This document shows, piece by piece, positions 9,549 to 20,416 of a stretch of 64,000 nt of DNA. Location of the stretch: positions 302,043,122 to 302,107,121 of the forward strand of contig NC_053390.1 in NCBI RefSeq assembly GCF_905171765.1. Direction: 5' to 3'. Source of the DNA: Bufo bufo (lineage: Eukaryota; Chordata; Amphibia; Anura; Bufonidae). The position numbers were made by a program, and so were the translations under genes. How positions within the stretch are numbered: position 1 is the first letter of the stretch; every line of letters begins with the position of its first letter. The notes below the pieces were generated by a model. It searched no databases. It was not told the DNA's origin and worked only from the letters and a program-made list of their open reading frames with translations.

Positions 9549-9800
9549 GCAGGGGCGGACTGGGAACTGAAAGTGGCCCTGGAAAAAAAATACTAAAAGT
9601 GGCCCCATTTTGTAGTTGGGCAGGACCACTAAAACTATTTTGTGGCACATTATACCACCTCAACAGAGCCAAATACCACAGTCCATCACAAAATACCGCC
9701 ACCAACACAAAATATATCCCCAAAAACTTCCACTCGCAGGCTTTGAAGAGGGCCCTGGGCATCAGCAAAATTTTCCCGTAAGGTCTATGGCCAATATGCC
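9549..9800. repeat. Interspersed repeat with CAGGGGCGGACTGGG end
   Basis: The start (CAGGGGCGGACTGGGAAC, then AGTGGCCCTGG) resembles the terminal repeats of small hAT-type elements. The matching right end is not visible, so this is likely a truncated copy. Confidence 0.4.
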
Positions 9801-9879
9801 CCTGCTATTTTGTATGCTTTATTTGCCAGGATGCAGGTTCTTAAAAAGGGGTGTCCAGTCCTTTTATTTTGATGCCTGT

Positions 9880-10200
9880 CCTCATGATAGGCCTCAATAT
9901 CGGATCGGTGGGATCTGACACCCTGTTCCCTGACCAACTGTTCAGGATTAGCTCTGGTGGCAGAACTACAGTTGGTGTCAGAAATACACAGGGCCTTCCA
10001 TTGTGTAGTGGATGGAGCTGGTTACTTACTTCAAGTTCAATGGGAACAATGCTGCAGTAACCACTTCCGTCCTATTTACTATTGCTGGACCTGTATAATT
10101 CTGATGCCAGAGCTACTTCCGAACAGCTGATTATCACGGGTGCAGGGTGTCAGATCCCCATCAATTAGATAATGATAGCCCATCTGGAGGATAGGCTAGC
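9880..10200. repeat. Inverted-repeat element (MITE-like)
   Basis: The left arm near 9890-9935 (ATCGGTGGGATCTGACACCCTG) recurs inverted near 10140-10195 (GCAGGGTGTCAGATCCCCATCAA). The two arms flank about 200 bases. There is no coding capacity. Confidence 0.5.
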
Positions 10201-10419
10201 AATATAAAAGGACTGGACAACCGGTTTAGGTATTGGACTAAAGAAGTGTATCCTAGATTGAGGGAAATTATTTTGTTATATATGTACACTTTTACTGGGG
10301 GAAGCATAATCTGATTGCAGAGACCCTGAGCAAAACACTGGGTCACTTACTTAAAATGACCCAGCCATTTTGCTAAAATCAGTATTGAGCCGCTCCAGTG
10401 GAAGAAGAGCATTAAAGTC

Positions 10420-10960
10420 TGCTTAAAGGGGTTTTCCAGGACTACAGTTATCATGGAAACAGATGTGGATCAGCTGTGCCACTGAATAGATTTGACCTGG
10501 GGCTACTCTTAAGGGTTTCATCTGAGGCCCCTGAGGAGCCAACACGCGTCAGGGTTTTGAACCACACTGGTTGGTATACTATATTACTATCAGTACGTCT
10601 TGGCATGTATGTTATTTCTGGCACTTGGCACTTTAAATTGTGATTCAAATTGATCTGATGTTCATGCTTTCCTATGTATCCAATGCTCTCCATTGGGAGT
10701 TTAGGACATATACCACATAACGTGGATTCCACAGTCATTTTCCTAATTCCAATGACAATATAAGAATGCAATGAATATCAGTCACCAAGGAGTCTACATG
10801 TTTGATATGTGATCAATTGTTTGAGGTTCTTGTATTTCCTGTGTATATATGCTGCTACTATTATCTTTTATTTATGTATTGTCTTGTACTGTATGTATTA
10901 AATAAAGAATTTCTTTGATTTATTGTATGCAGTGATTTGTGATTTGGTGTGGTAGTGTTT
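10420..10960 (+). mobile_element. Penelope-like repeat relic with decayed hammerhead
   Basis: Starts near AAAGGGGTTTTCCAGG. It contains a degenerate hammerhead at 10514-10562: CTGAGGA (10531-10537), ACGCGT (10544-10549), and flanking GGTTTCA/TGAACC arms. It ends in an AATAAA-containing AT-rich stretch like the other hammerhead repeats in the window. The family assignment is inference. Confidence 0.4.
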
Positions 10961-11353
10961 GTTCGTCAGGCACGGCATTCATACTCTGGTAGAGCTGTCT
11001 CTATTAATTTCTGTCTGTCGTAGACTTTTATAGAGCTTCAATGCAAGTCCATTTTTCCAGACTAGAGTTGAGCGAACACCTGGATGTTCGGGTTCGAGAA
11101 GTTCGGCCGAACTTCCCGGAAATGTTCGGGTTCGGGATCCGAACTTGACCCGAACTTCGCCCCGAACCCGAACCCCATTGAAGTCAATGGGGACCCGAAC
11201 TTTTCGGCACTAAAAAGGCTGTAAAACAGCCCAGGAAAGGGCTAGAGGGCTGCAAAAGGCACCAAAATGTAGGTAAATCCCCTGCAAACAAATGTGGATG
11301 GGGAAATTAATAAAAATAAAAATAAAATAAATAAAAATTAACCAATATCAATT

Positions 11354-12360
11354 GGAGAGAGGTCCCATAGCAGAGAATCAGGCTTCATGTCATAGCAGAG
11401 AATCAGGCTTTATGTCACCCACCACTGGAACAGGCCATTGTCAGATATTTTTAGGCCCCGGCACCCAGACAGAGGAGAGAGGTCCCATAGCAGAGATTCA
11501 GGCTTCATGTCATAGCAGAGAATCAGGCTTCACGTCACCCAACACTGGAACAGGCCACTGTCAGATATGTTTAGGCCCCGGCACCCAGACAGAGGAGAGA
11601 GGTCCCATAGCAGAGAATCAGGCTTCATGTCATAGCAGAGAATCATGCTTCATGTCATCCAACACTGGAACAGGCCACTGTCAGATATGTTTAGGCCCCG
11701 GCACCCAAACAGAGGAGAGAGGTCCCACAGCAGAGAATCAGGCTTCATGTCATAGCAGAGAATCATGCTTCATGTCACCCAACACTGGAACAGGCAACTT
11801 TCAGATATTTTTAGGCCCCGGCACCCAGACAGAGGAGAGAGGTCCCATAGCAGAGAATCAGGCTTCATGTCATAGCAGAGAATCATGCTTCATGTCACCC
11901 AACACTGGAACAGGTCACTGTCAGATTTGTTTAGGCCCCGGCACCCAGACAGAGGAGAGAGGTCCCATAGCAGAGAATCAGGCTTCATGTCATAGCAGAG
12001 AATCATGCTTTATGTCACCCAACACTGGAACAGGCCACTGTCAGATATTTTTAGGCCCCGGCACCCAGACAGAGGAGAGAGGTCCCATTGCAGAGAATCA
12101 GGCTTCATGTCACCCACCACTGTAACAGGCCACTGTCAGATATTTAGGCCCCGTCACCCAGACAGAGGAGGGAGGTCCCATTGCAGAGAATCAGGCTTTA
12201 TGTCACCCACCGCTGGAACAGGCCACTGTCAGATATTTAGGCCCCGGCACCCAGACAGAGGAGAATGGTCCCATTGCAGAGAATCAGGCTTCATGTCACC
12301 CACCACTGGAACAGGCCACTGTCAGATATTTAGGCCCCAGCACCCAGACGGAGGAGAGGT
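11354..12360. repeat. 120-bp minisatellite array
   Basis: Seven head-to-tail copies of a 120-bp unit start at 11354, 11474, 11594, 11714, 11834, 11954 and 12074, each containing GAGAGAGGTCCCATAGCAGA. After these come three shorter units of about 90 bp that lack the internal second copy of CATAGCAGAGAATCAGGCTT. Because 120 is divisible by three, one frame stays open across 257 codons, but the frame shows no domain and I regard it as non-coding. Confidence 0.9.
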
Positions 12361-12508
12361 TCATTCAACTTTGGGTTGCCCCGCAATATAATGGTAAAAT
12401 TAAAAAAAGAGGATTGAATGAAGTGCCCTGGAGTACAAGAATATATTGTTACGGGGATGTAGTTATAAATGTCTAATCTGCACAAGGGATGGACAGGTCC
12501 TGTGGGAT

Positions 12509-14135
12509 CTATGCCTGGTTCATTTTTATGAAAGTCAGCTTGTCCACATTGGCTGTAGATAGGCGGCTGCGTTTGTCTGTAATGACGCCCCCTGTCGTGC
12601 TGAATACACGTTCAGACAAAACGCTGGCCGCTGGGCAGGCCAGCACCTCCAAGGCATAAAAGGCTAGCTCTGGCCACGTGGACAATTTGGAGACCCAGAA
12701 GTTGAATGGGGCCGAACCATCAGTCAGTACGTGGAGGGTGTTCACACGTACTGTTCCACCATGTTAGTAAAATGCTGCCTCCTGCTAACACGTTCCTTAT
12801 CAGGTGGTGGTGCAGTTAGCTGTGGCGTGGTGACAAAACTTTTACACATCTCTGCCATGCTAACCCTGCCCTCAGAGGAGCTGGCCGTGACACAGCTGCG
12901 TTGGCGACCTCTTGCTCCTCCTCTGCCTTCGCCTTGGGCTTCCACTTGTTCCCCTGTGACATTTGGGAATGCTCTCAGTAGCGCGTCTACAAACGCGCGC
13001 TTGTACTCGCGCATCTTCCTATCGCGCTCCAGTGCAGGAAGCAAGGTGAGCACATTGTCTTTGTACCGGGGATCCAGCAGGGTGGCAACCCAGTAGTCCG
13101 CACACGTTAAAATGTGGGCAACTCTGCTGTCGTTGCGCAGGCACTGCAGCATGTAGTCGCTCATGTGTGCCAGGCTGCCCAGAGGTAAGGACAAGCTGTC
13201 CTCTGCGGAAGGCGTATCGTCATCGTCCTGCGTTTCCCCCCAGCCACGCACCAGTGATGGGCCTGAGCTGCGTTGGGTGCCACCCAGCTGTGAACATGCT
13301 TCATCCTCATCCTCCTCCACCTCCTCCTCATCCTCGTCCTCCTCGTCCTCCAGTAGTGGGCCCTGTCTGGCCACATTTGTACCTGGCCTCTGCTGTTGCA
13401 AAAAAACTCCCTCTGAATCACTTCTAAGAGACTGGCCTGAAAGTACTAAAAATGACCCCTCTTCCTCCTCCTCCTCCTCCTGGGCCACCTCCTCTTCCAT
13501 CATCGCCCTAAGTGTTTACTCAAGGAGACATAGAAGTGGTATTGTAATGCTGATAACGGCGTCATCGCCACTAGCCATGTTGGTGGAGTACTCGAAACAG
13601 CGCAACAGGGCACACAGGTCTCGCATGGAGGCCCAGTCATTGGTGGTGAAGTGGTGCTGTTCTGCAGTGCGACTGACCCGTGCATGCTGCAGCTGAAACT
13701 CCACTATGGCCTGCTGCTGCTCGCACAGTCTGTCCAGCATGTGCAAGGTGGAGTTCCACCTGGTGGGCACGTCGCATATGAGGCGGTGAGCGGGAAGGTC
13801 GAAGTTACGCTGTAGCGCAGACAGGCGAGCAGCGGCAGGATGTGAACGCCGGAAGCGCGCACAGACGGACCGCACTTTATGCAGCAGCTCTGACATGTCG
13901 GGGTAGTTGTGAATGAACTTCTGCACCACCAAATTCAGCACATGCGCCAGGCAAGGGATGTGCGTCAAACCGGCTAGTCCCAGAGCTGCAACGAGATTTC
14001 GCCCATTATCGCACACCACCAGGCCTGGCTTGAGGCTCACCGGCAGCAACCACTCGTCGGTCTGTTGTTCAATACCCCGCCACAACTCCTGCGCGGTGTG
14101 AGGCCTGTCCCCCAAACATATGAGTTTCATGAGAA
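12509..14135 (-). pseudogene. hAT transposase 1, broken and N-truncated
   Basis: Minus-strand coding remains of a hAT transposase. From the N-terminal side they include a catalytic-core stretch (VVCDNGRNLVAAL, CLAHVLNLVVQ), the conserved RW motif (VPTRWNSTLHML) and an acidic insertion rich in E and D. The C-terminal dimerisation domain is intact in sequence (CPAASVLSERVFSTTGG, then LTFIKMN). Breaks are an in-frame stop at 13516, a frameshift at about 12742, and loss of the BED-finger half beyond about 14135. Sequence upstream of that in the same frame is antisense BEL/Pao DNA. It is inactive. Confidence 0.85.
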
Positions 14136-14539
14136 ATATTCCTGCTGAAGGAGTTTGGTGTTGGACTGTTGATAGGTTACGATTGTCCAAAAGCCTTGGT
14201 ACCATGAAAGGTAATCCTAGGAGGAAAGGGTGAACCCTACACTGTTCAAACTGATTTAGGATGGGGTGTTGTTGGAGGAAAACAGCAGATCGCAAACTCA
14301 AGACAGGTGACAGGATTGTGTCATTGAATATCTGTCGAAGAGTTAGCAACTGTAAGTCAAGCAAAAGATCCTTGAATCCGACGTTGCAGAGTTAAGTTCT
14401 AAAGAAAAGAGTGTATTCCAAGAAGACATAAAGTTCGTACACACTCTAGAAGAAAGTATTCAGCAGAATCAACAAGGTCATCTTGAAATGACCTTACCTT
14501 TTAGAGAATGACCTCGTCTGCCAAATAACAGAAATCTTG

Positions 14540-15310
14540 CCCTAGCAAGATTGAAATGTTTGAAGAAAAGGATGGGAAAATATCCCAAACTCAAGAATGA
14601 TCATTTGAAATTCATGGAAGGCATCCTCGAAGAAGGACATGCAAAGAAAGTTAATAATCAGCCTAAAGAAGGAGAAGTGTGGTACTGTACATCCCGCATC
14701 AAGGTGTTTACCACTCAAAGAAACCAGAAAAGATTAGAGTGGTGTTTGATTGCTCAGCAAAGTACAATGGTGTTGCATTGAACGATCATTTACTAAAAGG
14801 ACCCGATCTTACAAACACTCTGCCTGGAGTACTCTGTAGATTCAGAAAGTATCCCGTAGCGGTCATGTGTGACGTTGAAAAGATGTTCTACCAGTTTCAT
14901 GTGAAGAATGAAGATAGAGACTTCCTGAGGTTCCTATGGTGGGAGGACAGAGATACAGATACAGAGCCAGCAGAATACAGAATGAAAGTACACTTGTTTG
15001 GAGCAGCATCGTCTCCAGGTTGCGCCAATTATGGTATGAAGTACTTGGCCATTCAGAATGAAAAGGATTGCCCATCAGCAGCAATTTTTCTGAAGAAAAA
15101 CTTTTATGTAGATGATGGTCTTATAAGTCTTGAGTCCACAGAATCTGCAATGAAACTAGTGAAAGAAAGCCAAGAGTTATGCGAAGAGGAAACCTGCACC
15201 TTCACAAATTTATCTCAAACAACAGAGAGGTACTGGAATCCATCAGTGACTCTGAACATGCATCAACAATGAAGAATGTAGATCTCGATTATGATCATAT
15301 TCCAGCTCTG
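14540..15310 (+). pseudogene. BEL/Pao reverse transcriptase
   Basis: Residues matching BEL/Pao RT: LARLKCLKKRMGKYPKLKND upstream, then [27 protein letters not shown] (first catalytic aspartate), [15 protein letters not shown] and the catalytic box YVDD (in [14 protein letters not shown]). A frameshift near 14690 separates the first part from the rest. The sequence breaks at about 15310, where a repeat with the text CGCCCTATAAGACGCAC begins. Confidence 0.88.
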
Positions 15311-15314
15311 AGTG

Positions 15315-16800
15315 TACCGTATTTTTCGCCCTATAAGACGCACCGGCCCATAAGACGCACATCATGTTTTGGATGTCATATACAGGTTTTACAGAAGGAA
15401 AATAAGAAAAAAAATGTTTTTTATTAGACCTCAGGTCAGACCAACAATCAGATTTCCAAGGTTAATCAGACCTCAGCTCACAGCCCCAATCAGACCCCCA
15501 ATGTTAATAAGACCCCAATAAGACCTCAGATCAGGCCCCAATGTGAATGCCCCCAATCAGTTCTCAGATTACAGCCCCATGCCTCTCATATCAGTCCCCA
15601 CTGCCTCTCGTATCAGCCCCCATTACCTCTCATATCAGCCCCCATGCCTCTAATAGTGGTAGGACATATGGTTTCTCATTTGGTGCCTCCGAGCACCTGA
15701 TTTAGTGCCGCAGAGCACTTGTTATTGCCTACCATATCTATGCTTTTATCTTAACTTTAATAATTTAATTTATTTTCATTTTGAGGGATATCTTTTCCAT
15801 CCACACGTCCGCAAAATGGGTCTGCATCCGTTCCGCAATTTTGCGGAATGGGTGCAGACCCATTCATTTTTAATGGGGCCGGAATGTGTTGTCCGCATCC
15901 GCATTTGCGGATCCACATCCGCATTTGCGGATCCTCACTTCCGCATCCGTGCTTCCGTTTCCGCAAAAAAATAGAACATGTCCAATTCTTGTCCGCAATT
16001 GCAGACAAGATTAGGCATTTTCTATTATAGTGCCGTCGATGTGCGGTCCACAAATTGCGGAATGCACATTGCCGGTGTCCATGTTTTGCGGATCCGCAAA
16101 ACACTTACGGACGTGTGAATGGACCCTCATAGTAAAATTATTAAAGATTACGTTTTATCTTCATGTATATTCTAATGGATTGCCTTCCTTGCACAATTTT
16201 ATAATATACTTTCTATGTTGGAAAGTATATTATAGTGCATTTGTATTGTGCAGCAGTTGTGTGCGGTTCTGCTGCGATAATGCAGGTATATAGAGGGACA
16301 AGCGTTATTGGAACAAATAATTTCTACTGGTGTGATATACCAGTCGCCCCCCAAAAAAACAGATTGAAGCTGGGTGTTATATACCGATATACTTTCTTTA
16401 TAGTGCATTTGGGTACTGTATAGTGCATTTGCGCATGCGCGTACGCGAAAACTATATTGCCGATATTCCGCATTTAAAAAAATAATTAATGGAGATCGCA
16501 AATTCGAATAATACATCTGGTATGTCACTGTCCATGTTGTGGGACTATTTGTGCACTAGTAATTATTTCTTGGCTGCAAATATGAGCTGAAGGTTTTTCA
16601 GGTTCGCCTGCCATTAAAATGAATGGGACCCGCCGTGAACTTGTGGTTCGCAAACATTTGATCGTGTTAGCGCGATCGCGTTCGCGAACTGTCCCGGCAG
16701 ATGTTCGTCCATCACTACTAATGAGCGCTTCCATAATGGAAATGCTCATTAGCATTCGCCTCAGACAGAAGTTAGGATGGGATGAACCCATACCTTAAAA
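15315..16800. repeat. Repeat cluster inserted in the BEL/Pao element
   Basis: Several non-coding repeats separate RT from RNase H. One begins at about 15319 (ATTTTTCGCCCTATAAGACG). Simple CCCCAATCAGACC-like runs lie at 15430-15660. A Harbinger-like MITE is at 15785-16126, and a segment with GTTCGCGAAC motifs near 16560-16730 resembles hAT ends. No gene is seen. Confidence 0.6.
15785..16126. mobile_element. PIF/Harbinger-like MITE, left end altered
   Basis: Rich in TCCGCA motifs and ending GGACGTGTGAATGGACCC, the same terminus as the intact copies at 22124 and 62877. The left end is changed to GGGATATCTTTTCCATCC, so the 3-bp target duplication cannot be verified. Confidence 0.55.
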
Positions 16801-16801
16801 T

Positions 16802-17460
16802 TTGAGGCCAAGGTGGATAAGAGACTTGCAAAACTTGAGAGAAGTTCGGGTACCCAGATGTTTTGTACCTCATGATTTCGGAAAGTACAAGAAAATAGAA
16901 CTTCATCACTTTTCAGATGCCAGTAGTTATGGTTATGGTCAGTGCTCCTACATCAGAGTGATAGGAGAAGAAAAGAGGCCAGAGTCGCACCTACCAGTTT
17001 ACAGACAATACCAAGACTTGAACTGACAGCAGCTGTTGTTTCAGCATCAGTAAGCAAGTTTCTGAAAGAAGAATTGGAATTAAAAATAAATGAAGAATAT
17101 TTTTGGACAGACTCACAAGTTGTCCTAGGATACATAAACAACAAAGCCCAAAGAATCCATATCTTTGTCGCTAACAGAGTTCAGAAAATTCGGGAAATAA
17201 CAAATCCAGAACATTGGCATTACATTGACACAAAGCATAACCCAGCAGACCATGCTTTAAGAGGCCTGAATGTAACAGAATTGAAAAATTCTATTTGGTT
17301 CACAGGTCCAGAATTTCTTTGGGAAAAGGAAATCACGCCCAGTAAAGGTTACACAGAATTGTCTATGGGTGATCCGGAAGTAAAAGTTTTACAAACATTG
17401 AGCACTGCTGCCAAGTGTCTAGATGACATACTTGAAAGACTAGCCAGATGTTTAAAATAG
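16802..17460 (+). pseudogene. BEL/Pao RNase H region
   Basis: Two overlapping frames give HHFSDASSYGYGQCSYIRV (start of RNase H, first acidic residue) and then PRLELTAAVVSASVSKFLKE and FWTDSQVVLGYINNKAQRI, ending with HWHYIDTKHNPADHALRGL. The frames meet near 17010 with a one-base shift. It ends in a stop at 17458. Motif order matches BEL/Pao polymerases. Confidence 0.85.
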
Positions 17461-17699
17461 AATACAGTCATAAACGTAGTAGCTCGAATTCAACGTTTGG
17501 CAAAGGGAATCAGAAAGAAGGAATTGCTGAATGTAGAAGAAAGAATGAAAGCTGAAGAAACAGTCATAAGACTCATTCAACAGAGATTCTACAGTGAACA
17601 GTTGAAGAGACTTAGTCAAGAACCTAAAAGGCTTCCCAACAACCACCCATTGTACAAGCTTAATCTTGTTCTGTAGGATGGTATACTCAGGGTGGGTGG

Positions 17700-18640
17700 G
17701 ATACTGGAAAATGCATCTATACCTAGCAGAGTGAAGCATCCAGCAATTCTACCCAAAAACTCTATCTTCGCAAGATTGATTATTGATCTCTACCACAACA
17801 AATCCTTGCATCAAGGAAAAGTTTTACCCAAAGCTGTTTGAGAGAAGGTGGTTACTGGATTCTAAAAGGAAGCAAAATTATAGCAAAGTATATAAGTAAA
17901 TGTGTAGTCTGCAGAAAGGCACGTAGACCTACCGAAGAACAAAGAATGGCAGATTTACCGGCAGATCATGTAAACCCATCACCACCATTTCTTTATAGCG
18001 GAATTGATTGTTTTGGTCCATTCATCACCAAACAAAACCGCAAGGAGTACAAGCGATATGGACTAATATTTACATGTCTAAGCTCCAGAGCAATTCACCT
18101 GGAAATGTTAGAAGATATGTCAACTGGCGCATTCATCAACGCCTTCAGATATTTCATAGCCATTAGAGGTACCGTCAGAGAGCTTAGATCTGACCAGGAT
18201 CTAATTTTGTCGGAGCAAAAAATGAAATGGAGAAAGCTCTAAAGGAGATTGATAAAGAAAAAGTAACTGAGTATTTGTTAGAGAAACAGTGTGATTTTCA
18301 TATGAATGCTCCGCATGCAAGCCATATAGGAGGAGTTTGGGAAAGACAAAACAGAACTGTGAGAAATGTGTTAAGTTCAGTGTTGAAAAAAAAAAAAGCC
18401 GGAAGAATGGATGATGCTTCACTTAGGAACTTATTCTATGAAATAATGTCTATTGTTAACAGTCGTCCACTTACAGTTGATAACATCAACGATCCAACAA
18501 GTTTGGACCCTTTAACTCCCAACCATCTACTTCACCTTAAGTCTGATTACATACAGCCACCACCTGGCAAGTTCACCAAAGAGGATTTATATGCCAAAAT
18601 GAGATGGCGAAGAGTTTAATATCTATCAGAACAGTTTTGG
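17700..18640 (+). pseudogene. BEL/Pao integrase
   Basis: Zinc-finger half (LIIDLYHNKSLHQGK, CVVCRKARRPTEEQRMADLP), then the catalytic core: GIDCFGPF holds the first aspartate, LRSDQ the second, and NAPHASHIGGVWERQNR the glutamate. Shifts occur near 17840 and 18215, and a stop at 18617. It would insert the cDNA if intact. Confidence 0.85.
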
Positions 18641-18659
18641 AATAGATGAAGGAAAGAGT

Positions 18660-19011
18660 ACTTAGCTAATCTGATGCTAAGAAGTGGCAAACACCCAGAA
18701 GAAATGTCCAAGTTGGTGACATAGTGTTAGCAAAAGAAGAAGATTTACCTAGAAGTCGATGGAAATTGGCCAAGGTTCTAGAAGTGCAAAATGATGAAGC
18801 CAAATTAGTAAGAAGAGTGTTGTTACAAATAGGAGACTCAAAACTTGACAAAAAAGAAAAACGGCTCACTACTCAACTCAAGTTGGAACGTCCTATACAG
18901 AAGTTAGTTGTTCTACTTGAGAGTGATAAAAGACACTTGGAAGTTGAGAACATGATGGAAAATTCCTCAAATTCATGTTTAAGTTCTACCACTGAGAACA
19001 AAAAATTATAG
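18660..19011 (+). pseudogene. BEL/Pao integrase C-terminal domain
   Basis: Translation gives RNVQVGDIVL-like sequence followed by DLPRSRWKLAKVLEVQNDEA, the beta-rich tail usual at the end of BEL/Pao pol. It stops at 19009, followed by the putative 3' LTR. Confidence 0.7.
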
Positions 19012-19332
19012 GTAATTTTGGTGGGAGTGTAGCTGGCCAGTTAAGACATGTCTTAGTTTGCTAATATGGCTTATACAGTCCTGATCAAAAGTTTAAGACC
19101 ACTTGAAAAATGGCAAAAAATCATATTTAGCATGGCTGGATCTTAACAAGGTTCCAAGTAGAGCTTCAACAAGAACAAATGGGAGTGAGACAAAACATTT
19201 TTTGAGCATTCAATTTAATGAAAACAACGAATAAACGGAAACAAGCTGTTTTTCAGCTGATCAAAAGTTTAGGACCACACCTCCAAAAAAAATTAAACCC
19301 CCAAAATAGAAATCCAACTTCCAAACATGAAC

Positions 19333-20336
19333 TCAGTAATGAGTAGCTCCGCCGTTATTGTTTATCACTTTAAAATTTTGTTTCGGCATGCTTGATGCAA
19401 GCGTTTCCATGAGGTGAGTGGGAACATTTCTCCAAGTGGTGAAGACGGCCACACGAAGGCCATCTACTGTCTGGAACTGTTGTCCATTTTTGTAAACTTC
19501 CCTTGCCATCCACCCCCAAAGGTTCTCAATTGGATTTAGATAAGGGGAACACGCAGGATGGGCCAAAAGAGTGATGTTATTCTCCTGGAAGAAGTCCCTT
19601 GTCCTGCGGGCATTGTGTACTGTAGCGTTGTCCTGTTGAAAAATCCAGTCGTTACCTCACAGACGAGGGCCCTCAGTCATGAGGAATGCTCTCTGCAACA
19701 TCTGGACATAGCCAGCGGCCGTTTGACGCCCCTGCACTTCCTGAAGCTCCATTGTTCCACTGAAGGAAAAAGCACCCCAGACCATTATGGCGCCCCCTCC
19801 ACTGTGGCGCGTAGAAAACATCTCAGGTGATATTTGCTTGTCATGCCAGTAACGTTGGAAACCATCAGGACCATCAAGGTTACATTTTTTCTCATCAGAG
19901 AATAAAACTTTCTTCCACCTTTGAATGTTCCATGTTTGGTGCTCTCTTGCAAAGTCTAAACGAGCAGTTCTGTGGCGTTCAAGGAGACGAGGTCTTTGAA
20001 GACTTTTTTGTTTTTTAAGCCCTTCAGTCTCAGATGCCATCTGATGGTTATGGGGCTGCAGTCAGCACTAGTTAGGGCCTTAATTTGGGTTCAGGATCAT
20101 CCAGTGTCTTGACGGACAGCCAATTGGATCCTCCGGCTCAGTGCTGATGAAATTTTTTTGGGTCTTCCACTTGAATTTTTTGTTCCATAACCCTCAGGAT
20201 CATTTAAGAAATTCGAAATGACTGTCTTACTGCGTCTTACCTCAGCAGCGATGGCGCGCTGTGAGAGACCCTGCTTATGCAGTTCAACAACCCGACAACG
20301 TTCAAAAAGGGAGAGTTTTCTTGCCTTTGCCATCAC
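19333..20336 (-). pseudogene. Tc1 transposase of element A, frameshifted
   Basis: Begins MMAKARKLSLFERCRVVELH at 20336 with a paired-type helix-turn-helix (LSQRAIAAEVRRSKTVISNFL). The catalytic region follows: [16 protein letters not shown] with the first aspartate, [10 protein letters not shown], and a terminal SPYLNPIENLWGWMAREVY with the glutamate. The SPD usually seen before LNPIEN reads SPY here. At least two frameshifts (about 20100 and 19650) make it inactive. Confidence 0.88.
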
Positions 20337-20416
20337 AACGTGTGACTACCTGACAGAAAATGACAATGAATCCACATCTTTGCACAGATTTGGCCTTTTA
20401 AAGGCATGTGGTCCTA
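20229..20416. repeat. 188-bp direct repeat, left copy
   Basis: Tc1 sequence covering the transposase start, repeated at 21657-21844. It looks like an unusually long target-site duplication around the inserted unit. Confidence 0.85.

Larger units (their letters stand above)
11060..14135 (-). mobile_element. hAT element 1, 5'-truncated, with minisatellite
   Basis: The 3' end (minus orientation) lies at about 11060-11340, with a run of short inverted GTTCGGG/CCGAAC motifs typical of a hAT subterminal region. It is followed by a 120-bp minisatellite and then the transposase remains. The 5' end is lost at about 14135, where BEL/Pao sequence begins abruptly, so the BED finger and 5' terminal repeat are missing. 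Confidence 0.7.
14150..19070 (+). mobile_element. BEL/Pao LTR retrotransposon, broken, 5' end missing
   Basis: A + strand BEL/Pao pol region in several pieces: the stretch before RT (14150-14540), RT (14540-15310), RNase H (16802-17460), integrase (17700-18640) and a C-terminal part to 19011. Foreign repeats fill 15315-16800. A putative 3' LTR starts TGTAGCTGG at 19028 and is cut by the Tc1 element at 19076, resuming after 22055. Many stops and shifts show it is dead. No 5' LTR is present, because the truncated hAT element abuts it at about 14135. Confidence 0.85.

Noticed and set aside
11352..12125. 257-codon open frame across the 120-bp array
   Set aside because: Openness follows from a unit length divisible by three; no domain, no initiation context, lies in hAT flanking DNA.
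11354..12360. CRISPR-like array
   Set aside because: Units are contiguous long tandem copies without unique spacers, in a vertebrate genome.
13163..13696. Serine/proline-rich frames on the + strand
   Set aside because: Antisense of the acidic GAG/GAA-rich part of hAT transposase 1.
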